A stretch of 64,000 nt of DNA from Bifidobacterium callitrichos DSM 23973 (GCF_000741175.1 NZ_JGYS01000011.1:79562-143561); one strand, 5' to 3'; shown: positions 34,034 through 44,414, counted from the stretch's first letter. Numbers and translations: made by a program. Notes: generated from the sequence alone by a model not told the origin.

Positions 34034-36406
34034 CTACATTACCTTGGTGCTTTCGAGGTTGCGGATGATCCAGTCGTTGAGGCGGATCACGGGCTTGCGC
34101 AGCATGAGACCGAGCAGCAGCGAAGGCACCAGGAACAGGGCCAACTTGCCCATCGAGATCCAGTACTCCATGCCGTAGTAGCCGGCCATCGCCGAGTGCA
34201 TCGCGTCGACGCCGTACGGGAACAGCAGCCATTTGGCAATCACCTGGAAGAACGGCGGCAGGGTCTCCACCGGGAACGTGCCGCCGGAGCCGGCCACCTG
34301 CATGACGAGCAGCACGACGGCGATCGCCTTGCCGATGTCGCCGAACGACACCGTGAGTGTGTACACGAGGTTCGAGAACACCAGCGAGGCGAGCCATCCG
34401 GTCATGAGGAACAGGAACGGATGCTTGCACTGCACGCCGAGGTAGAACAGGTCTCCGAGGCATACGAGCGTGCCCTGCAACAGCGCGAGCAGACCGAAGA
34501 TCATGTATCGGCCGAAATACTCCTGATGCAGTTTGAGCCCGAACTGCCGCGCGTTGCCGGGCGATTCGGAGTGCGGCTTGCGCAGCACGTCGAGCATCGC
34601 GCCCGGCCCGGCCGCGCGTCCGATCCTCACCGCCTCGCGCAATCCCACGTCGGAGCCGAGCGGCAGGTTGTTGCCGAGCCCTAGGATCACGGCCTTCTCA
34701 TGGTCGGAGATCGATACTTTCATCATCGCGGCGAGCACGATCGCGCCCACCCAGATCGACAGGATCGTGTAGAACGGCGTCATCGCGGAACCGTAGTTCG
34801 CGATCGGATAGATCGCCTTGCGATCCACCTGAACCGGCGCGGACAGCAGCGAGGCGATCTCCTCCGGGTCCGCCGACATGATCGCCGACAGGCCGCTTGC
34901 CCCCGCGTCGGACGTGCCGGACCCTCCCGACCCGTCGGACCCGCCGGACAGCCCGCTCGTCAGCGTCGCGAACTTCGCGTTGAGATCGTCCAGCTTCGCC
35001 GCCGAATCGGTGAGCGCCTTCGACACATCGCCCAACGCGCCGCGCGCCTCCTTGAGGCCGCCGCCGACCCCGTCCGCGAGCGAGGCCATGCCGTCCGTCG
35101 CGCCGGACAGGCGGTCGATCACGGTGCCGGTCTGCGCGGTCAGCTCGTCGATCGACGACTCCAGCGCCTCGAGCTGCGGCTTCAACGTCGTGCGATACGT
35201 GTTCGCCGCCTTGTCGACCGCCGCGCGTGCGTCGGCGACCTGCGCCTTCAGATCCGCGCGCGTCTGCTCCGCGTCCGCCATGTCGTCGTCGATCCGCTGC
35301 GCCGCCTCTCCCAGCGCCTTGGCCGCGGACGCGAGCTTCGCCTGCGTGTCCGCCGCCTGATCGGCCGCCGCGTCGAGCGCGTCCCTCACCGCCGGCAGCG
35401 TCGCCGATTCGGCGAGCGCGCGCAGCGACTCGGCGTACTGTCCGTACGCGTCGGCGTGCGCCTGCACCTTGCCCTGCAATGTGCGCAGTGCGGCTGACGT
35501 CTGCCCGGTCTGCACCTTCACGTCGTCGAACGCCGCGTCGATCTCGCTGCTGACTTCCGCGTACGCCTTGTCGGCGCGTTTGAGCGCGGCCTCGGCCTGT
35601 GCGCTCGCGCTCGACATCACGTTCTTGAGTCCGTCGGCGCCCGATTTCGCCTGCGTCATCGCCTTCCTGGCGTCCGCGGCGGCCGATCCGGTCGAGCCGA
35701 GCAGCTTGTCGGTCGACGCGACGAGGCTTTCGGTCGATTTGATGAGGCTTGCGTACGCGCCGACCTGCGCGGAGGCTGATTTGAGCTGCGAGGACATCGC
35801 CTTGATGTGTCCGGTGGCGTTGGTCACGTACTGCTTCATCTGCGGCGTGTCCGCGTATTTCGCGACGTTCGACGCCAGTCCGATCGCGACCTGGCCGATC
35901 GTCGTGACGAACGTCTGGTCGATGGTCGTGGCGACGGTGGAGGCGCCCTCATCGGTGATGTGCGGGGCGATCGGGTTGATCTTCTCGTTGAGGTAGTAGT
36001 CGAGTTCCGCGTGCTTGACCTTCGTGGAGAACAGGGTCATCATGTCGGCGCTGAAGCTGGAGGGGATGACGAGCGCCGCGTAGTATTCGCCGGAGTGCAC
36101 GCCGTCGATCGCCTTGTCCTTGCCGACGAACTGCCAGTCGAGCTGGTGGTTGGCGCGCAGGGCGCTGACCACGGTCTCGCCCACGTTGATCGTCACCGGC
36201 ATGAGGTCGGACTTGTAGCCCTTGTCGGTGTTCGCGACGGCGACCTTGAGCGCCTTCGTGTTGCCGTACGGGTCCCAGCTGGCCGCGATGTTGTACCACG
36301 CGTACAGGGCGGGCACGATGACCAGTCCGATCGCCACGATGATCGCGATCACGTTGCGCGTGGCCTGTTGGACGTCCCGTGCGAAGATGCGCCAGATGTT
36401 CCTCAT
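34034..36406 (-). CDS. YhgE/Pip-type membrane protein, second of a pair
   Basis: A 790-residue protein. ATG 36406 overlaps the stop of the upstream gene (ATGA), so the pair is translationally coupled; the longer in-frame extension is only the neighbour read in another frame. One helix (about 17-37, ending PALYAWYNI) leads to the YhgE/Pip N domain (WDPYGNTKALKVAVANTDKG). A long Ala/Asp-rich coiled-coil segment (about 185-460) is extracytoplasmic, then five C-terminal helices begin with YPIANYGSAMTPFYTILSIWVG. Such proteins have ABC-2-like membrane parts; known members include the phage infection protein Pip and the ESX-related EsaA/YueB. A secretion or phage-receptor role is possible but unproven. 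Confidence 0.85.
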   Translation of the reverse strand: MRNIWRIFARDVQQATRNVIAIIVAIGLVIVPALYAWYNIAASWDPYGNTKALKVAVANTDKGYKSDLMPVTINVGETVVSALRANHQLDWQFVGKDKAIDGVHSGEYYAALVIPSSFSADMMTLFSTKVKHAELDYYLNEKINPIAPHITDEGASTVATTIDQTFVTTIGQVAIGLASNVAKYADTPQMKQYVTNATGHIKAMSSQLKSASAQVGAYASLIKSTESLVASTDKLLGSTGSAAADARKAMTQAKSGADGLKNVMSSASAQAEAALKRADKAYAEVSSEIDAAFDDVKVQTGQTSAALRTLQGKVQAHADAYGQYAESLRALAESATLPAVRDALDAAADQAADTQAKLASAAKALGEAAQRIDDDMADAEQTRADLKAQVADARAAVDKAANTYRTTLKPQLEALESSIDELTAQTGTVIDRLSGATDGMASLADGVGGGLKEARGALGDVSKALTDSAAKLDDLNAKFATLTSGLSGGSDGSGGSGTSDAGASGLSAIMSADPEEIASLLSAPVQVDRKAIYPIANYGSAMTPFYTILSIWVGAIVLAAMMKVSISDHEKAVILGLGNNLPLGSDVGLREAVRIGRAAGPGAMLDVLRKPHSESPGNARQFGLKLHQEYFGRYMIFGLLALLQGTLVCLGDLFYLGVQCKHPFLFLMTGWLASLVFSNLVYTLTVSFGDIGKAIAVVLLVMQVAGSGGTFPVETLPPFFQVIAKWLLFPYGVDAMHSAMAGYYGMEYWISMGKLALFLVPSLLLGLMLRKPVIRLNDWIIRNLESTKVM

Positions 36407-39015
36407 CGCGTGCCTCCCTTGCCGTCGTTGCGTCCGTCGCCGCCGCGGGCACGCCGCTTGCGCCGCCAGATGTACCCGTTGAGCATCACGTCGCGGAACT
36501 GTTCGGTGGTCATCGCGCCCGTGCCCAGCTGGCGCGAGTAGCTTTCGCGCGTGTATTCGACGATGATCAGGTAGGCGTCGATCACGATGATCGACACGAT
36601 CCATGCGGTGAGCATCGCGATCTTCGCCTGCGTGGCGAACAGCAGCACGAGGAAGACGATCGGCAGCACGGTCAGCATCACCAGACCGGAGACGATGAGC
36701 TTCGGGTAGCGTGTGAAGAACCGGTGCGCGCGGCGCGTGAGCAGTTCGCGCAGATCCTTGGAGTCGGAGGCCTCGCGGAACACGGAGGTCAGGCTCATCC
36801 GCTCGTTGACCATCGTGTTGTGTTCGGTGATCATCAGGTCGGTGTCGCTCAGACGACTGTCGAACAGGGCGTTCAGGTTCATCGCGTAGCGGCGTACGAC
36901 CAGTCCGATGAACAGGGCGACCGGCAGATAGTAGGCGAGGTGCATCATGTCGAGCCAGTAGTGGTTCTCGTACAGGCCGCCGATCGGCCCGCGCATCGCG
37001 TTGATGCCGTACGTGAACGGCAGCCAGGGGTGCAGCTCGCGGAAGAAGTCCGGCATCATCTCGATCGGGTAGAGGCCCGATGCGCCCGGGATCTGCATGA
37101 TCACGAGGATCACCGCGACCGCCTTGCCGATGTGCCGGAACGCGACCGCCAGCGCGTAGATGATGTTGATGTACACGAACGAGCAGAAGATGCCGGCGAG
37201 CAGGAACAGCAGCGGATGATCGCATTGGATGCCGAGCAGCAGGTCGCCGGTGCAGGCGATGACCGCCTGCATGAAGCCGATCACGACGAGCAGTAGCCAG
37301 CGGCCGAGATAGGCCTGCGTGGCGGTGAGCTGGATCAGCCCCTCGCGGTCCACCTCGAGCTTGTAGATCGCGATGAGCACGAATCCGCCGACCCACAGCG
37401 CGAGGTTCGTGTAGAACGGGGTGACCGCCGAACCGTAGTTCGCGATCGGGTAGACGGTCTTCGTGGTGAGCGTGACCGGGCTGCCCATGAACGCGCCGAA
37501 CTCTTTGTCATTGAGCTTGAGCCGGTCACGCAGCTTGGCGTACGTCTCGGAGCTTTCGATCGCGGCGACGTCGTTCCTCACGGTCGTTACGTCCTGCTGA
37601 AGGGTCTTCAGCGAGTCGCGCGTGCCGCCGATCGTCGTCGACGCCTCGGCGAGCGTGCCGTCGAGCTGGGAGAACAGGCCGTCCGCCTGCGTGATGGTCG
37701 TGTCGAGCGAGGTGAGCGTGCCCGCGAGCGTGCCGTTGAGCGCGGCGAAGCTGCCGAGCGACGCGTTGAGGTTCGGCATGATCGAGGTCGTGAGGTTCTG
37801 GCGTGCCGCGTTGAGTCCGGCGATGCCGCCGCTTGTGGTCGTGCCCGCCACGTTCGACAGATGCGTCGTGACGTCCTTGCCGGCCGTGATGAACGTCGTC
37901 GCGTTGTTGCGGAAGTCGCTGACCTGCTGCTGTTGCGTCTTGACCGCCGTGTCGATCACGTTGATCTGGCTCCAGATGTGCCGGCCCAGCGGGTCGGTGG
38001 TGTCCTGCGTGATGCCGGCCCGGGTTAGCGCGGCCTTCACGTCGGCGACCGTCTGGGCCGTGGCGTCGAGCGGGACCGAGATCGTCGTCGTGATGCGGTC
38101 GACCGACGCCTGCGCGTCGTTGAGTGATCCGGTGATCGCGCCGGCCGCGATGTTCGCCTGCACGCCCACGCCGGACAGCTGCGCCGATCCGAGATCGAAC
38201 GCGCCGGTCAGCACGCCGCCGAAGCGCTGCGCGTCGTTTTGAGCGGTGTTCAGCAGCGTGCCCGCGTTGTTCGACACCTTGCGTGCCGAGTCGAGCTCCT
38301 TTTTCAGCTCGACGAGCGTCCGCCGCGCCTCGGCGACGGAATTGCGCGACTGGTCGAGGCTTGCGCGCGTGCGTCCGAGCGTTTCCGACGCCTTGCGGAT
38401 GCGCTCGTTCGTCCTGTCGAGATCCGCGATGATGTCGTCGGTTGTCGCGCCCGCCTTGTCCGCGATGTCGTCGCTCGCCTTCGTGACGGCCTTGGCGACG
38501 ACCTCGCCGACGGTCGACACGAACGTCTGGTTGATCTGCTCGTCGATCGTGCTCGCGCCGGTATCGGTGATCTTCGGTGCGATCGCGTTCTTCTTCTCGT
38601 TGACGTAGTACGTGATCTTCGGGCGCTCAGCCGAGCCGGTGACCACGCCCGCGAGGCTCTCGCTGAAATCGTCGTCCAGCACGATCGCCGCGTAGTATTC
38701 GCCCTTCTGCATGCCGTCCATCGCTTGTGCGCGGCTGACGAACCGCCATCCGAGCTGGGTGTTCTTCTTCAACTGCGCGACGACCTGCGTGCCGGCGTCC
38801 AGCTTGCCCGCGATCGGCGAATCGGTGCCCTTGTCGTCGTTGACGACGGCGACCTGGATGTTGCCGGTGGCGGAGTACGGGTCCCAGTTGGCGAGGATGT
38901 TGAACCACGCGTACAGCGACGGGATGATCGCCACGCCGAGCGTGACCACCAGCGCCACCGGATTGCGCAGAATCCGCATGAGATCGCGCGTAAACACCTG
39001 CCAGATCGTGCTCAT
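36403..39015 (-). CDS. YhgE/Pip-type membrane protein, first of a pair
   Basis: An 870-residue paralogue of the next gene. Start MSTIWQVFTRDLMRILRNP, helix ending IPSLYAWFNILANWDPYS, then the domain with IQVAVVNDDKGT. The middle (about 180-500) is a long helical stretch with Ser/Thr/Ala-rich repeats. The membrane half starts YPIANYGSAVTPFYTNLALWVGGF, as in its partner, and is followed by an extra C-terminal region with two more helices (near 765-815) and a basic tail. The pair probably forms a heteromer in the membrane. AAAGAGGGACGG lies before the ATG. Confidence 0.85.
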   Translation of the reverse strand: MSTIWQVFTRDLMRILRNPVALVVTLGVAIIPSLYAWFNILANWDPYSATGNIQVAVVNDDKGTDSPIAGKLDAGTQVVAQLKKNTQLGWRFVSRAQAMDGMQKGEYYAAIVLDDDFSESLAGVVTGSAERPKITYYVNEKKNAIAPKITDTGASTIDEQINQTFVSTVGEVVAKAVTKASDDIADKAGATTDDIIADLDRTNERIRKASETLGRTRASLDQSRNSVAEARRTLVELKKELDSARKVSNNAGTLLNTAQNDAQRFGGVLTGAFDLGSAQLSGVGVQANIAAGAITGSLNDAQASVDRITTTISVPLDATAQTVADVKAALTRAGITQDTTDPLGRHIWSQINVIDTAVKTQQQQVSDFRNNATTFITAGKDVTTHLSNVAGTTTSGGIAGLNAARQNLTTSIMPNLNASLGSFAALNGTLAGTLTSLDTTITQADGLFSQLDGTLAEASTTIGGTRDSLKTLQQDVTTVRNDVAAIESSETYAKLRDRLKLNDKEFGAFMGSPVTLTTKTVYPIANYGSAVTPFYTNLALWVGGFVLIAIYKLEVDREGLIQLTATQAYLGRWLLLVVIGFMQAVIACTGDLLLGIQCDHPLLFLLAGIFCSFVYINIIYALAVAFRHIGKAVAVILVIMQIPGASGLYPIEMMPDFFRELHPWLPFTYGINAMRGPIGGLYENHYWLDMMHLAYYLPVALFIGLVVRRYAMNLNALFDSRLSDTDLMITEHNTMVNERMSLTSVFREASDSKDLRELLTRRAHRFFTRYPKLIVSGLVMLTVLPIVFLVLLFATQAKIAMLTAWIVSIIVIDAYLIIVEYTRESYSRQLGTGAMTTEQFRDVMLNGYIWRRKRRARGGDGRNDGKGGTR

Positions 39016-39281
39016 GCCGTTGCCGTCCCTCTTTCGCCGCGATATCGATATCCGAGATGCAGATTACTCAGGGTGGGCGTCGCGCCGCTATATCGTGGAC
39101 GAAAAACAGCCGTGCAGATGAACCGATGCTGTCCAGATAGTGATTGCGTGCGATTGCGTGCGATTGCATCGGCGGACATGGGTCATCGCCGGCCATCGCC
39201 GGTGGACCTGGGCGCGCAATTTAAGAGGGAATTTACGTAGCCTGCGGCATCCGTCACGCGCGAATGGGGGATACTGGAACC

Positions 39282-40250
39282 ATGACTATGACTAGTGCAG
39301 ACGACGTTATCGAGATCACGGATCCCCAGCCTCACGACGAGTCCCGGCCCCTTGCGGCCGTGCGCATCCCCGTCGGGACCGTGGTGCTCGCGGCCACCCC
39401 GATCGGCAATGTGTTCGACGCCTCCGAGCGTCTGAAGGCGCTCATCGAGCACGCCGACATCATCGCCGCCGAGGACACGCGTCGCCTGTACGATCTGGCG
39501 AACCGCCTCGGCGTGCACGTCAACGGCCGCGTCATCGCCTACCACGACCACAACGAGCGCAACAAGGCCGACGGGCTGCTCGACAACGTCGAGACGGGCG
39601 CGACCGTCCTCGTCGTCTCCGACGCCGGCATGCCGACGATCAACGATCCGGGGCTCGCGATCGTGCGACGCGCCATCGAACGCGGACTGCCGGTCACCTG
39701 CGCGCCCGGACCGTCCGCCGTGCTCGACGCGCTCGCCCTGTCCGGACTGCCCACCGACCGCTTCTGCTACGAGGGATTCCTGCCGCGCAAGCACTCCGAA
39801 CGCATGCAGCACCTGCGCACGCTCCTGCCCGAACGGCGCACGATGGTCTTCTACGAGACGCTGCATCGCATCGACGATTCGATGGACGATCTGCTGGAGG
39901 CGTTCGGGCCGAACCGCCGCATGGCCCTGTGCCGCGAACTGACCAAGGACTACGAGGAGGTGCGCCGCGGCACGATCATCGAGATCCGCGACGGCGTGCG
40001 CTCCGATCCGCCGCGCGGCGAGATGGTGCTCGTCGTCGCCGGTGCGTCCGACGAGGAGGCGACCGCCGCGGCTCCCAGCACGCTGTCGATCGAGGATCTG
40101 GCCCGACTGGCCATCGACCGCGCACTCGAGGACGGGCTGCGCATCAAGGAGGCGATCAGCCAGGTCGCCGAGGAGCACCCACTGCCCGACGGCACCCTGC
40201 CCAACCGCAAGCAGATCTATACCGCCGTCCTCAAGCTCAAGCAGGACTGA
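39282..40250 (+). CDS. rsmI: 16S rRNA (cytidine-2'-O)-methyltransferase RsmI
   Basis: A 322-residue SAM-dependent enzyme that methylates the ribose of C1402 in 16S rRNA. The TP-methylase motifs are VLAATPIGNVFDAS near 38-51, AEDTRRLYDL near 67-76, VVSDAGMPTINDPG near 113-126, GPSAVLDALALSGLP near 145-159 and a C-terminal helical domain. ATG 39282 is chosen because GATACT (39270-39275) lies 6 nt upstream, fitting a leaderless transcript; 39264 has no ribosome site. It converges with the next gene, overlapping by 14 bp. Confidence 0.92.
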   Translation: MTMTSADDVIEITDPQPHDESRPLAAVRIPVGTVVLAATPIGNVFDASERLKALIEHADIIAAEDTRRLYDLANRLGVHVNGRVIAYHDHNERNKADGLLDNVETGATVLVVSDAGMPTINDPGLAIVRRAIERGLPVTCAPGPSAVLDALALSGLPTDRFCYEGFLPRKHSERMQHLRTLLPERRTMVFYETLHRIDDSMDDLLEAFGPNRRMALCRELTKDYEEVRRGTIIEIRDGVRSDPPRGEMVLVVAGASDEEATAAAPSTLSIEDLARLAIDRALEDGLRIKEAISQVAEEHPLPDGTLPNRKQIYTAVLKLKQD

Positions 40251-41070
40251 TTTCGTTCTTGGCCTCCTCTGACGAGGGGGCCGAATTATTCCCCGCCCGC
40301 CGCTGGGCGTAGATGCGGCTGACCGACCGCAGGAGGGTGCGCGCCTGCGGGACCGTGGGCATGCACGGGTTCTCGTCGAGGATCGTCATGCAGTCGCCAG
40401 GGGAGAAGTCGTAGACGTCCATGCAGTCGGCGATCGGCTCGATGAGCAGCATGTCCTCCGTGCGATCGCCGAAGATCGTGACGATATCGCACACGGTGCG
40501 CGCCGGACGTGTGACCCGCAAGGGTCCGATGCGCGCCAGATCGCGGTGTTCCACCTTGCGGTCGAACGCGCGCACGCGGCGCCCGTGATGCGTCTTGCGG
40601 AAGTGCGAGCGCGACATCACGTCCAACGTGTCGGGGAACGTGCCGCCCATCCACACCCACAGGGCGGTGAACGCGCAGGCGATCGTCGCGAACGGGATGA
40701 TGCGCTCGGTGATCATCGCCCGCCCGTACAGGGTGTCGGCGTGCTCGATCCAGTATCCGCTGCGCGAGTCCAGTCCGCCGACCGAACCGAGGATCGTCAG
40801 GCGTTTGAGACTCAGTGGACCCGGCAGATCGCGGTCGATGAGAATCGGCGGAATGATCGGCTTCGGCCGGGGCGCGAGCGGCATGCCCGGCGTCACCGGC
40901 TCGGCCGGCGCGGGAATCGTGTCGCGTGGCGCGTCCGGCGAGGTGTTCCGCGTGGCCGCTGGGGGATTGGGCGGTGGGGGATTGGGCGGTGATGCGTCCT
41001 GCGCGGCGTCCGATGGCATCTCCGTATCCGAAGCATGGTTCGATATGAGGTTCGTCGTTGAACTGTCCAT
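40237..41070 (-). CDS. AbiEi-like hypothetical protein
   Basis: A 277-residue protein. The first about 65 residues are disordered and Pro/Ala/Asp-rich. The rest resembles AbiEi-type antitoxin/transcription-regulator proteins in its middle and end: ITERIIPFATIACAFTALW, then MSRSHFRKTHHGRRVRAF, then IGPLRVTRPARTVCDIVTIF, the spot of the 'V-T-x-P-A-R-T-x-x-D' signature. The N-terminal winged helix usual in AbiEi is not evident, and no AbiEii toxin gene is adjacent. It may be a solitary DNA- or RNA-related protein common in bifidobacteria. The C terminus overlaps rsmI on the other strand by 14 bp. Confidence 0.6.
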   Translation of the reverse strand: MDSSTTNLISNHASDTEMPSDAAQDASPPNPPPPNPPAATRNTSPDAPRDTIPAPAEPVTPGMPLAPRPKPIIPPILIDRDLPGPLSLKRLTILGSVGGLDSRSGYWIEHADTLYGRAMITERIIPFATIACAFTALWVWMGGTFPDTLDVMSRSHFRKTHHGRRVRAFDRKVEHRDLARIGPLRVTRPARTVCDIVTIFGDRTEDMLLIEPIADCMDVYDFSPGDCMTILDENPCMPTVPQARTLLRSVSRIYAQRRAGNNSAPSSEEAKNEISPA

Positions 41071-41210
41071 GCACCTACGATACCGGTCGGTCGGTCGGCC
41101 GCGTTTCCGTCAGACGGCTCCCGTGGATGACGGTGGATGAGCCGGTGGATAAGCGGCAGTGCCGGACGGCTTGATTGGCGTATCGATCGGCGTCTGCCTA
41201 TCGTGTTTGT

Positions 41211-41748
41211 TGTCATAACGTGATCATTCTGACCGTTTTGGCGTGTTGTGGCGAAATCCGTTGCCACAAGTGTCCGGGAAGGGGATTCTGGGTGCGTTGT
41301 GTCGATGCGCGTCTGGGGTGCTGTGGATGCGATTGTCGTGGAATGGCGGAATTCCAAGGATCCGGTCGTGGAGGGGCGTGCCACGACGTTTGCGTTGCGT
41401 TGGTTTCGCCGTGTTGTGGCGGGGTCTGTTGCCATAAGTGTTCGAAAGGGCGGGGTTGGCTGTGGTGTGGCGGGGATTGCTGCCACAAGATCGCGAAGAT
41501 GCGGTTCTGGTCGCGTTGTGGGCGGGTAGTGGGGCACGACGGTGTGGAATCGGCGCGTTGTGCGGGTTGTGGCGGGAACGTCCATCGGCATGGGCGTCGG
41601 ACTGGCCGACATCGGACCGGCCGACATCGGACCGAACGTCTGGGTGTCGGGCCTTCTGCCTGCCGGCAGCACGGCGGATGACATGACCGACGGCAATACG
41701 GCTGACGACAGAATCAGGCGTTCAACCGCCAAGCCAATTGCACACTTA
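41211..41748. repeat. Dispersed repeat, copy B, with 51-bp hairpin units
   Basis: Aligns to 31248-31845 without gaps over its first about 460 bp (constant offset of 9963) with a small number of differences, then lacks about 65 bp of copy A and ends alike at GGCGTTCAAC..CCAAGCCA. The first TGTTGTGGCG unit is at 41244. No gene is seen in 41071-41823. Confidence 0.85.
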
Positions 41749-41823
41749 CTGAGGCCGTCCCGTTTGGTCTATCATAATTGCAAGGGAATCGATGGAGATT
41801 CCGGCGTAAGGAGAAAGGTGTCA

Positions 41824-41862
41824 ATGAAAAAAGATTTTCCCCCAAAAGACGATGGCGATTGA
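41824..41862 (+). CDS. Possible 12-residue leader peptide
   Basis: ATG 41824 follows AAGGAGAAAGG and encodes MKKDFPPKDDGD, ending in a TGA that shares its last base with the ATG of the next gene. The tight overlap suggests the short ORF exists to couple translation. Confidence 0.4.
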   Translation: MKKDFPPKDDGD

Positions 41863-42155
41863 TGAATAAATGCTCTGTGCTGTCGATCGTGGGTTTGCTG
41901 TTTCTTGCGATTGCCTTATATCTCACTGCCGTTGGTTCCATTCTGCTTATTATGTGGTGTCTTGTTGTGGCTTTTGCGTGTTCGTTGCTCTCGTCTGTGT
42001 TGTGTGTTGTTACTCTATGCTGTTCGCGGCGAATGAATAAGGCGTCCATCGGCCGAAAGATATCCTGTTATGCGATTCCCGTTTCGCTGATGGTTCTTGG
42101 ATATGCCGGTGTGGTTGTCGTACCGATGATTTTCCATTTTGCGTTTGCCGGGTGA
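41862..42155 (+). CDS. Small membrane protein, unknown function
   Basis: A 97-residue protein with three hydrophobic segments (about 6-28, 31-52 and 73-95). No family is recognised. Start MNKCSVLSIVGLL; its ATG overlaps the stop of a 12-codon leader ORF (TGATG) and has no ribosome site of its own, so it probably relies on re-initiation. It is AT-richer than its neighbours and directly follows the repeat copy B, which may mean it came with that segment. Confidence 0.5.
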   Translation: MNKCSVLSIVGLLFLAIALYLTAVGSILLIMWCLVVAFACSLLSSVLCVVTLCCSRRMNKASIGRKISCYAIPVSLMVLGYAGVVVVPMIFHFAFAG

Positions 42156-42230
42156 TCGTGGCTGTGGGGCGTGAAGATGCGGGACATGCGCCGTCGGACA
42201 CTTCCACAGCCGCGGTTAGTATCGAGCCTT

Positions 42231-44129
42231 ATGAGTCATATTTTGGTCAATGTTGCATGGCCGTACGCGAACGGCCCCCGCCATATCGGTCACGTGGCCG
42301 GTTTCGGCGTTCCGTCGGACGTGTACGCGCGCTACGAACGCATGAAGGGCAACGACGTGCTGATGGTCTCCGGCACGGACGAGCACGGCACCCCGATCCT
42401 CGTCGAGGCGGAGAAGGAGGGCGTCACCGCCCAGGAGCTGGCGAACCGCTACAATCGCGTCATCGCCAAGGATCTGTGCGATCTCGGCCTGAGCTACGAC
42501 CTGTTCACCCGCACCACCACGGGCAACCACGAACACGTCGTCCAGGAGCTGTTCAAGCAGTGCCTGAAGAACGGCTACATCTACAAGGGCACGCAGAAGG
42601 TCGCGATCTCCCCGTCGACCGGCCGCACCCTGCCCGACCGCTACATCGAGGGCGAATGCCCGATCTGCCACACCGAGGGCGCGCGCGGCGACCAGTGCGA
42701 CGCCTGCGGCAACGAGCTCGACCCGGACGAGCTGATCAACCCCGTCTCCAAGATCAACGGCGAAACCCCGCGCTTCGAGGAGACCGAGCACTTCTTCCTT
42801 GACCTGCCGGCGCTCGCCGAGGCGAACCTCGCGTGGCTCAACACCCGCGAGGGCTGGCGCACCAACGTCATCAACTTCTCCAAGGGCCTGTTCAAGGAGG
42901 TCAAGCCGCGCGCCATCACGCGTGATATCGACTGGGGCATCCCGGTTCCGGTCGCCGGCTGGATCGACAACCCGAACAAGAAGCTGTACGTGTGGTTCGA
43001 CGCCGTGATCGGCTACCTGTCGGCCTCGATCGAATGGGCCCGCCGCAAGGGCGACCCGGAGGCGTGGCGCGCATGGTGGAACGACCCGAAGACCCCGGGC
43101 TACTACTTCATGGGCAAGGACAACATCACGTTCCACTCCCAGATCTGGCCCTCCGAGATGCTGGCCTACAACGGCCAGGGTTCCAAGGGCGGCGAGACCG
43201 GCGAGCTCGGCCCGCTGAACCTGCCCGAGCAGGTCGTCGCCTCCGAGTTCATGACGATGGAGGGCAAGAAGTTCTCCTCCTCGCGCGGCATCGTCATCTA
43301 CGTCAAGGACATCCTCTCGCGCTACCCGGTGGACGCGGTGCGCTACTACATCTCCATCGCCGGGCCGGAGAGCTCCGACTCCGACTTCACGTGGGCCGAG
43401 TTCGTGCGCCACAACAACGAGGAGCTCGCCTCCTCCTGGGGCAACCTGGTCAACCGCGTCGCCAACCTCATCGCCAAGAACTTCGGTCAGATCCCGGCGC
43501 TCGACGAGGATTCGATGACCGACGAGGACCGCGCGCTCCTGACGGAGACCCGCGGCGCCTTCGACTCGGTCGGCGGCTTCATCGAGAACCATCACCAGAA
43601 GGGCGCGCTCCTCGAGGCGATGCGCGTCGTCGGCGACATCAACAAGTACATCTCCGCCGAGGAGCCGTGGAAGATCAAGGACGACGACAAGCGTCTGGCC
43701 ACCGTGCTGCACGTGGCCGCGCAGGCCGTCTCCGACGCGAACCACCTGCTCGCCCCGTTCCTGCCCCACTCCGCGCAGAAGGTGTGGGAGGCCCTGGGCG
43801 GCAAGGGCACGTTCTCGCCGCTGCCGCGTCTCGAGGAGGTCGAGGATCTCGACAAGCCGGGCTTCCACTACCCGATCATCACCGGCGACTACGTGATGGG
43901 CGAGACCGTCCACCCGTGGGAGAGCGAGCCGATCGAGGTCGGCGCGCCCGTCGCCAAGCCGACGCCGATCTTCGCGAAGATCCCGAAGGAGGCCGTCGAG
44001 GAGGAGCTGGCTCGCTTCGACGAGGCGCTCGCCGCCCGTCGCGCCGCCGAGGCCGAGCGTCTCGCGGCGGCCAAGGCCGAGCTCGCGGATTCCGCAGGCA
44101 AGGCCGAGGACAAGGCTGAGGACAAGTAG
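42231..44129 (+). CDS. metG: Methionyl-tRNA synthetase
   Basis: A 632-residue class I synthetase charging tRNA-Met. The HIGH motif appears as GPRHIGH (15-21), the KMSKS-like loop as GKKFSSSR (about 345-352), and one zinc knuckle as [18 protein letters not shown] (143-160). The C terminus ends in an Ala/Glu/Lys-rich helix ([20 protein letters not shown]) rather than a Trbp111-type domain. ATG 42231 fits the family start; TAGTAT (42217-42222) lies 8 nt upstream, so the mRNA is probably leaderless. Confidence 0.97.
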   Translation: MSHILVNVAWPYANGPRHIGHVAGFGVPSDVYARYERMKGNDVLMVSGTDEHGTPILVEAEKEGVTAQELANRYNRVIAKDLCDLGLSYDLFTRTTTGNHEHVVQELFKQCLKNGYIYKGTQKVAISPSTGRTLPDRYIEGECPICHTEGARGDQCDACGNELDPDELINPVSKINGETPRFEETEHFFLDLPALAEANLAWLNTREGWRTNVINFSKGLFKEVKPRAITRDIDWGIPVPVAGWIDNPNKKLYVWFDAVIGYLSASIEWARRKGDPEAWRAWWNDPKTPGYYFMGKDNITFHSQIWPSEMLAYNGQGSKGGETGELGPLNLPEQVVASEFMTMEGKKFSSSRGIVIYVKDILSRYPVDAVRYYISIAGPESSDSDFTWAEFVRHNNEELASSWGNLVNRVANLIAKNFGQIPALDEDSMTDEDRALLTETRGAFDSVGGFIENHHQKGALLEAMRVVGDINKYISAEEPWKIKDDDKRLATVLHVAAQAVSDANHLLAPFLPHSAQKVWEALGGKGTFSPLPRLEEVEDLDKPGFHYPIITGDYVMGETVHPWESEPIEVGAPVAKPTPIFAKIPKEAVEEELARFDEALAARRAAEAERLAAAKAELADSAGKAEDKAEDK

Positions 44130-44287
44130 TTACAAACCTGTCACAGAGTGTTGAGAGTTCTTTCAGGAACGCGCATCGTTCCTCTAAGAAACGGGCGGTT
44201 AACTAAAGACTGTCGGCGGATGAAGTTGAACCGCAGGCGAGGTTCTTCCGGACCCCATAACTGAACCCTTCTTCTCTCTTCTCTCTC

Positions 44288-44320
44288 GCCCGGCGGCTTC
44301 TCACCGCCGGGTTTCTTTTT
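44288..44320 (+). terminator. Intrinsic terminator after metG
   Basis: CCCGGCGG (44289-44296) pairs with CCGCCGGG (44304-44311), followed by TTTCTTTTT. It lies about 160 nt after the metG stop. Confidence 0.85.
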
Positions 44321-44414
44321 GCCCGTTTGCCCGTGTACGCGGCAACGGAGGCCGATTGCCGCGCGATGTAATGTGGCACCCCGATGTGGTGTCCCATGGT
44401 GCAGTTGCCGGTGC

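Noticed and set aside
34034..37396. A single 1120-residue protein covering both YhgE-type genes
   Set aside because: The extra N-terminal 330 residues are Arg/His-rich, typical of a GC-rich gene read out of frame, and coincide with the neighbouring real gene.
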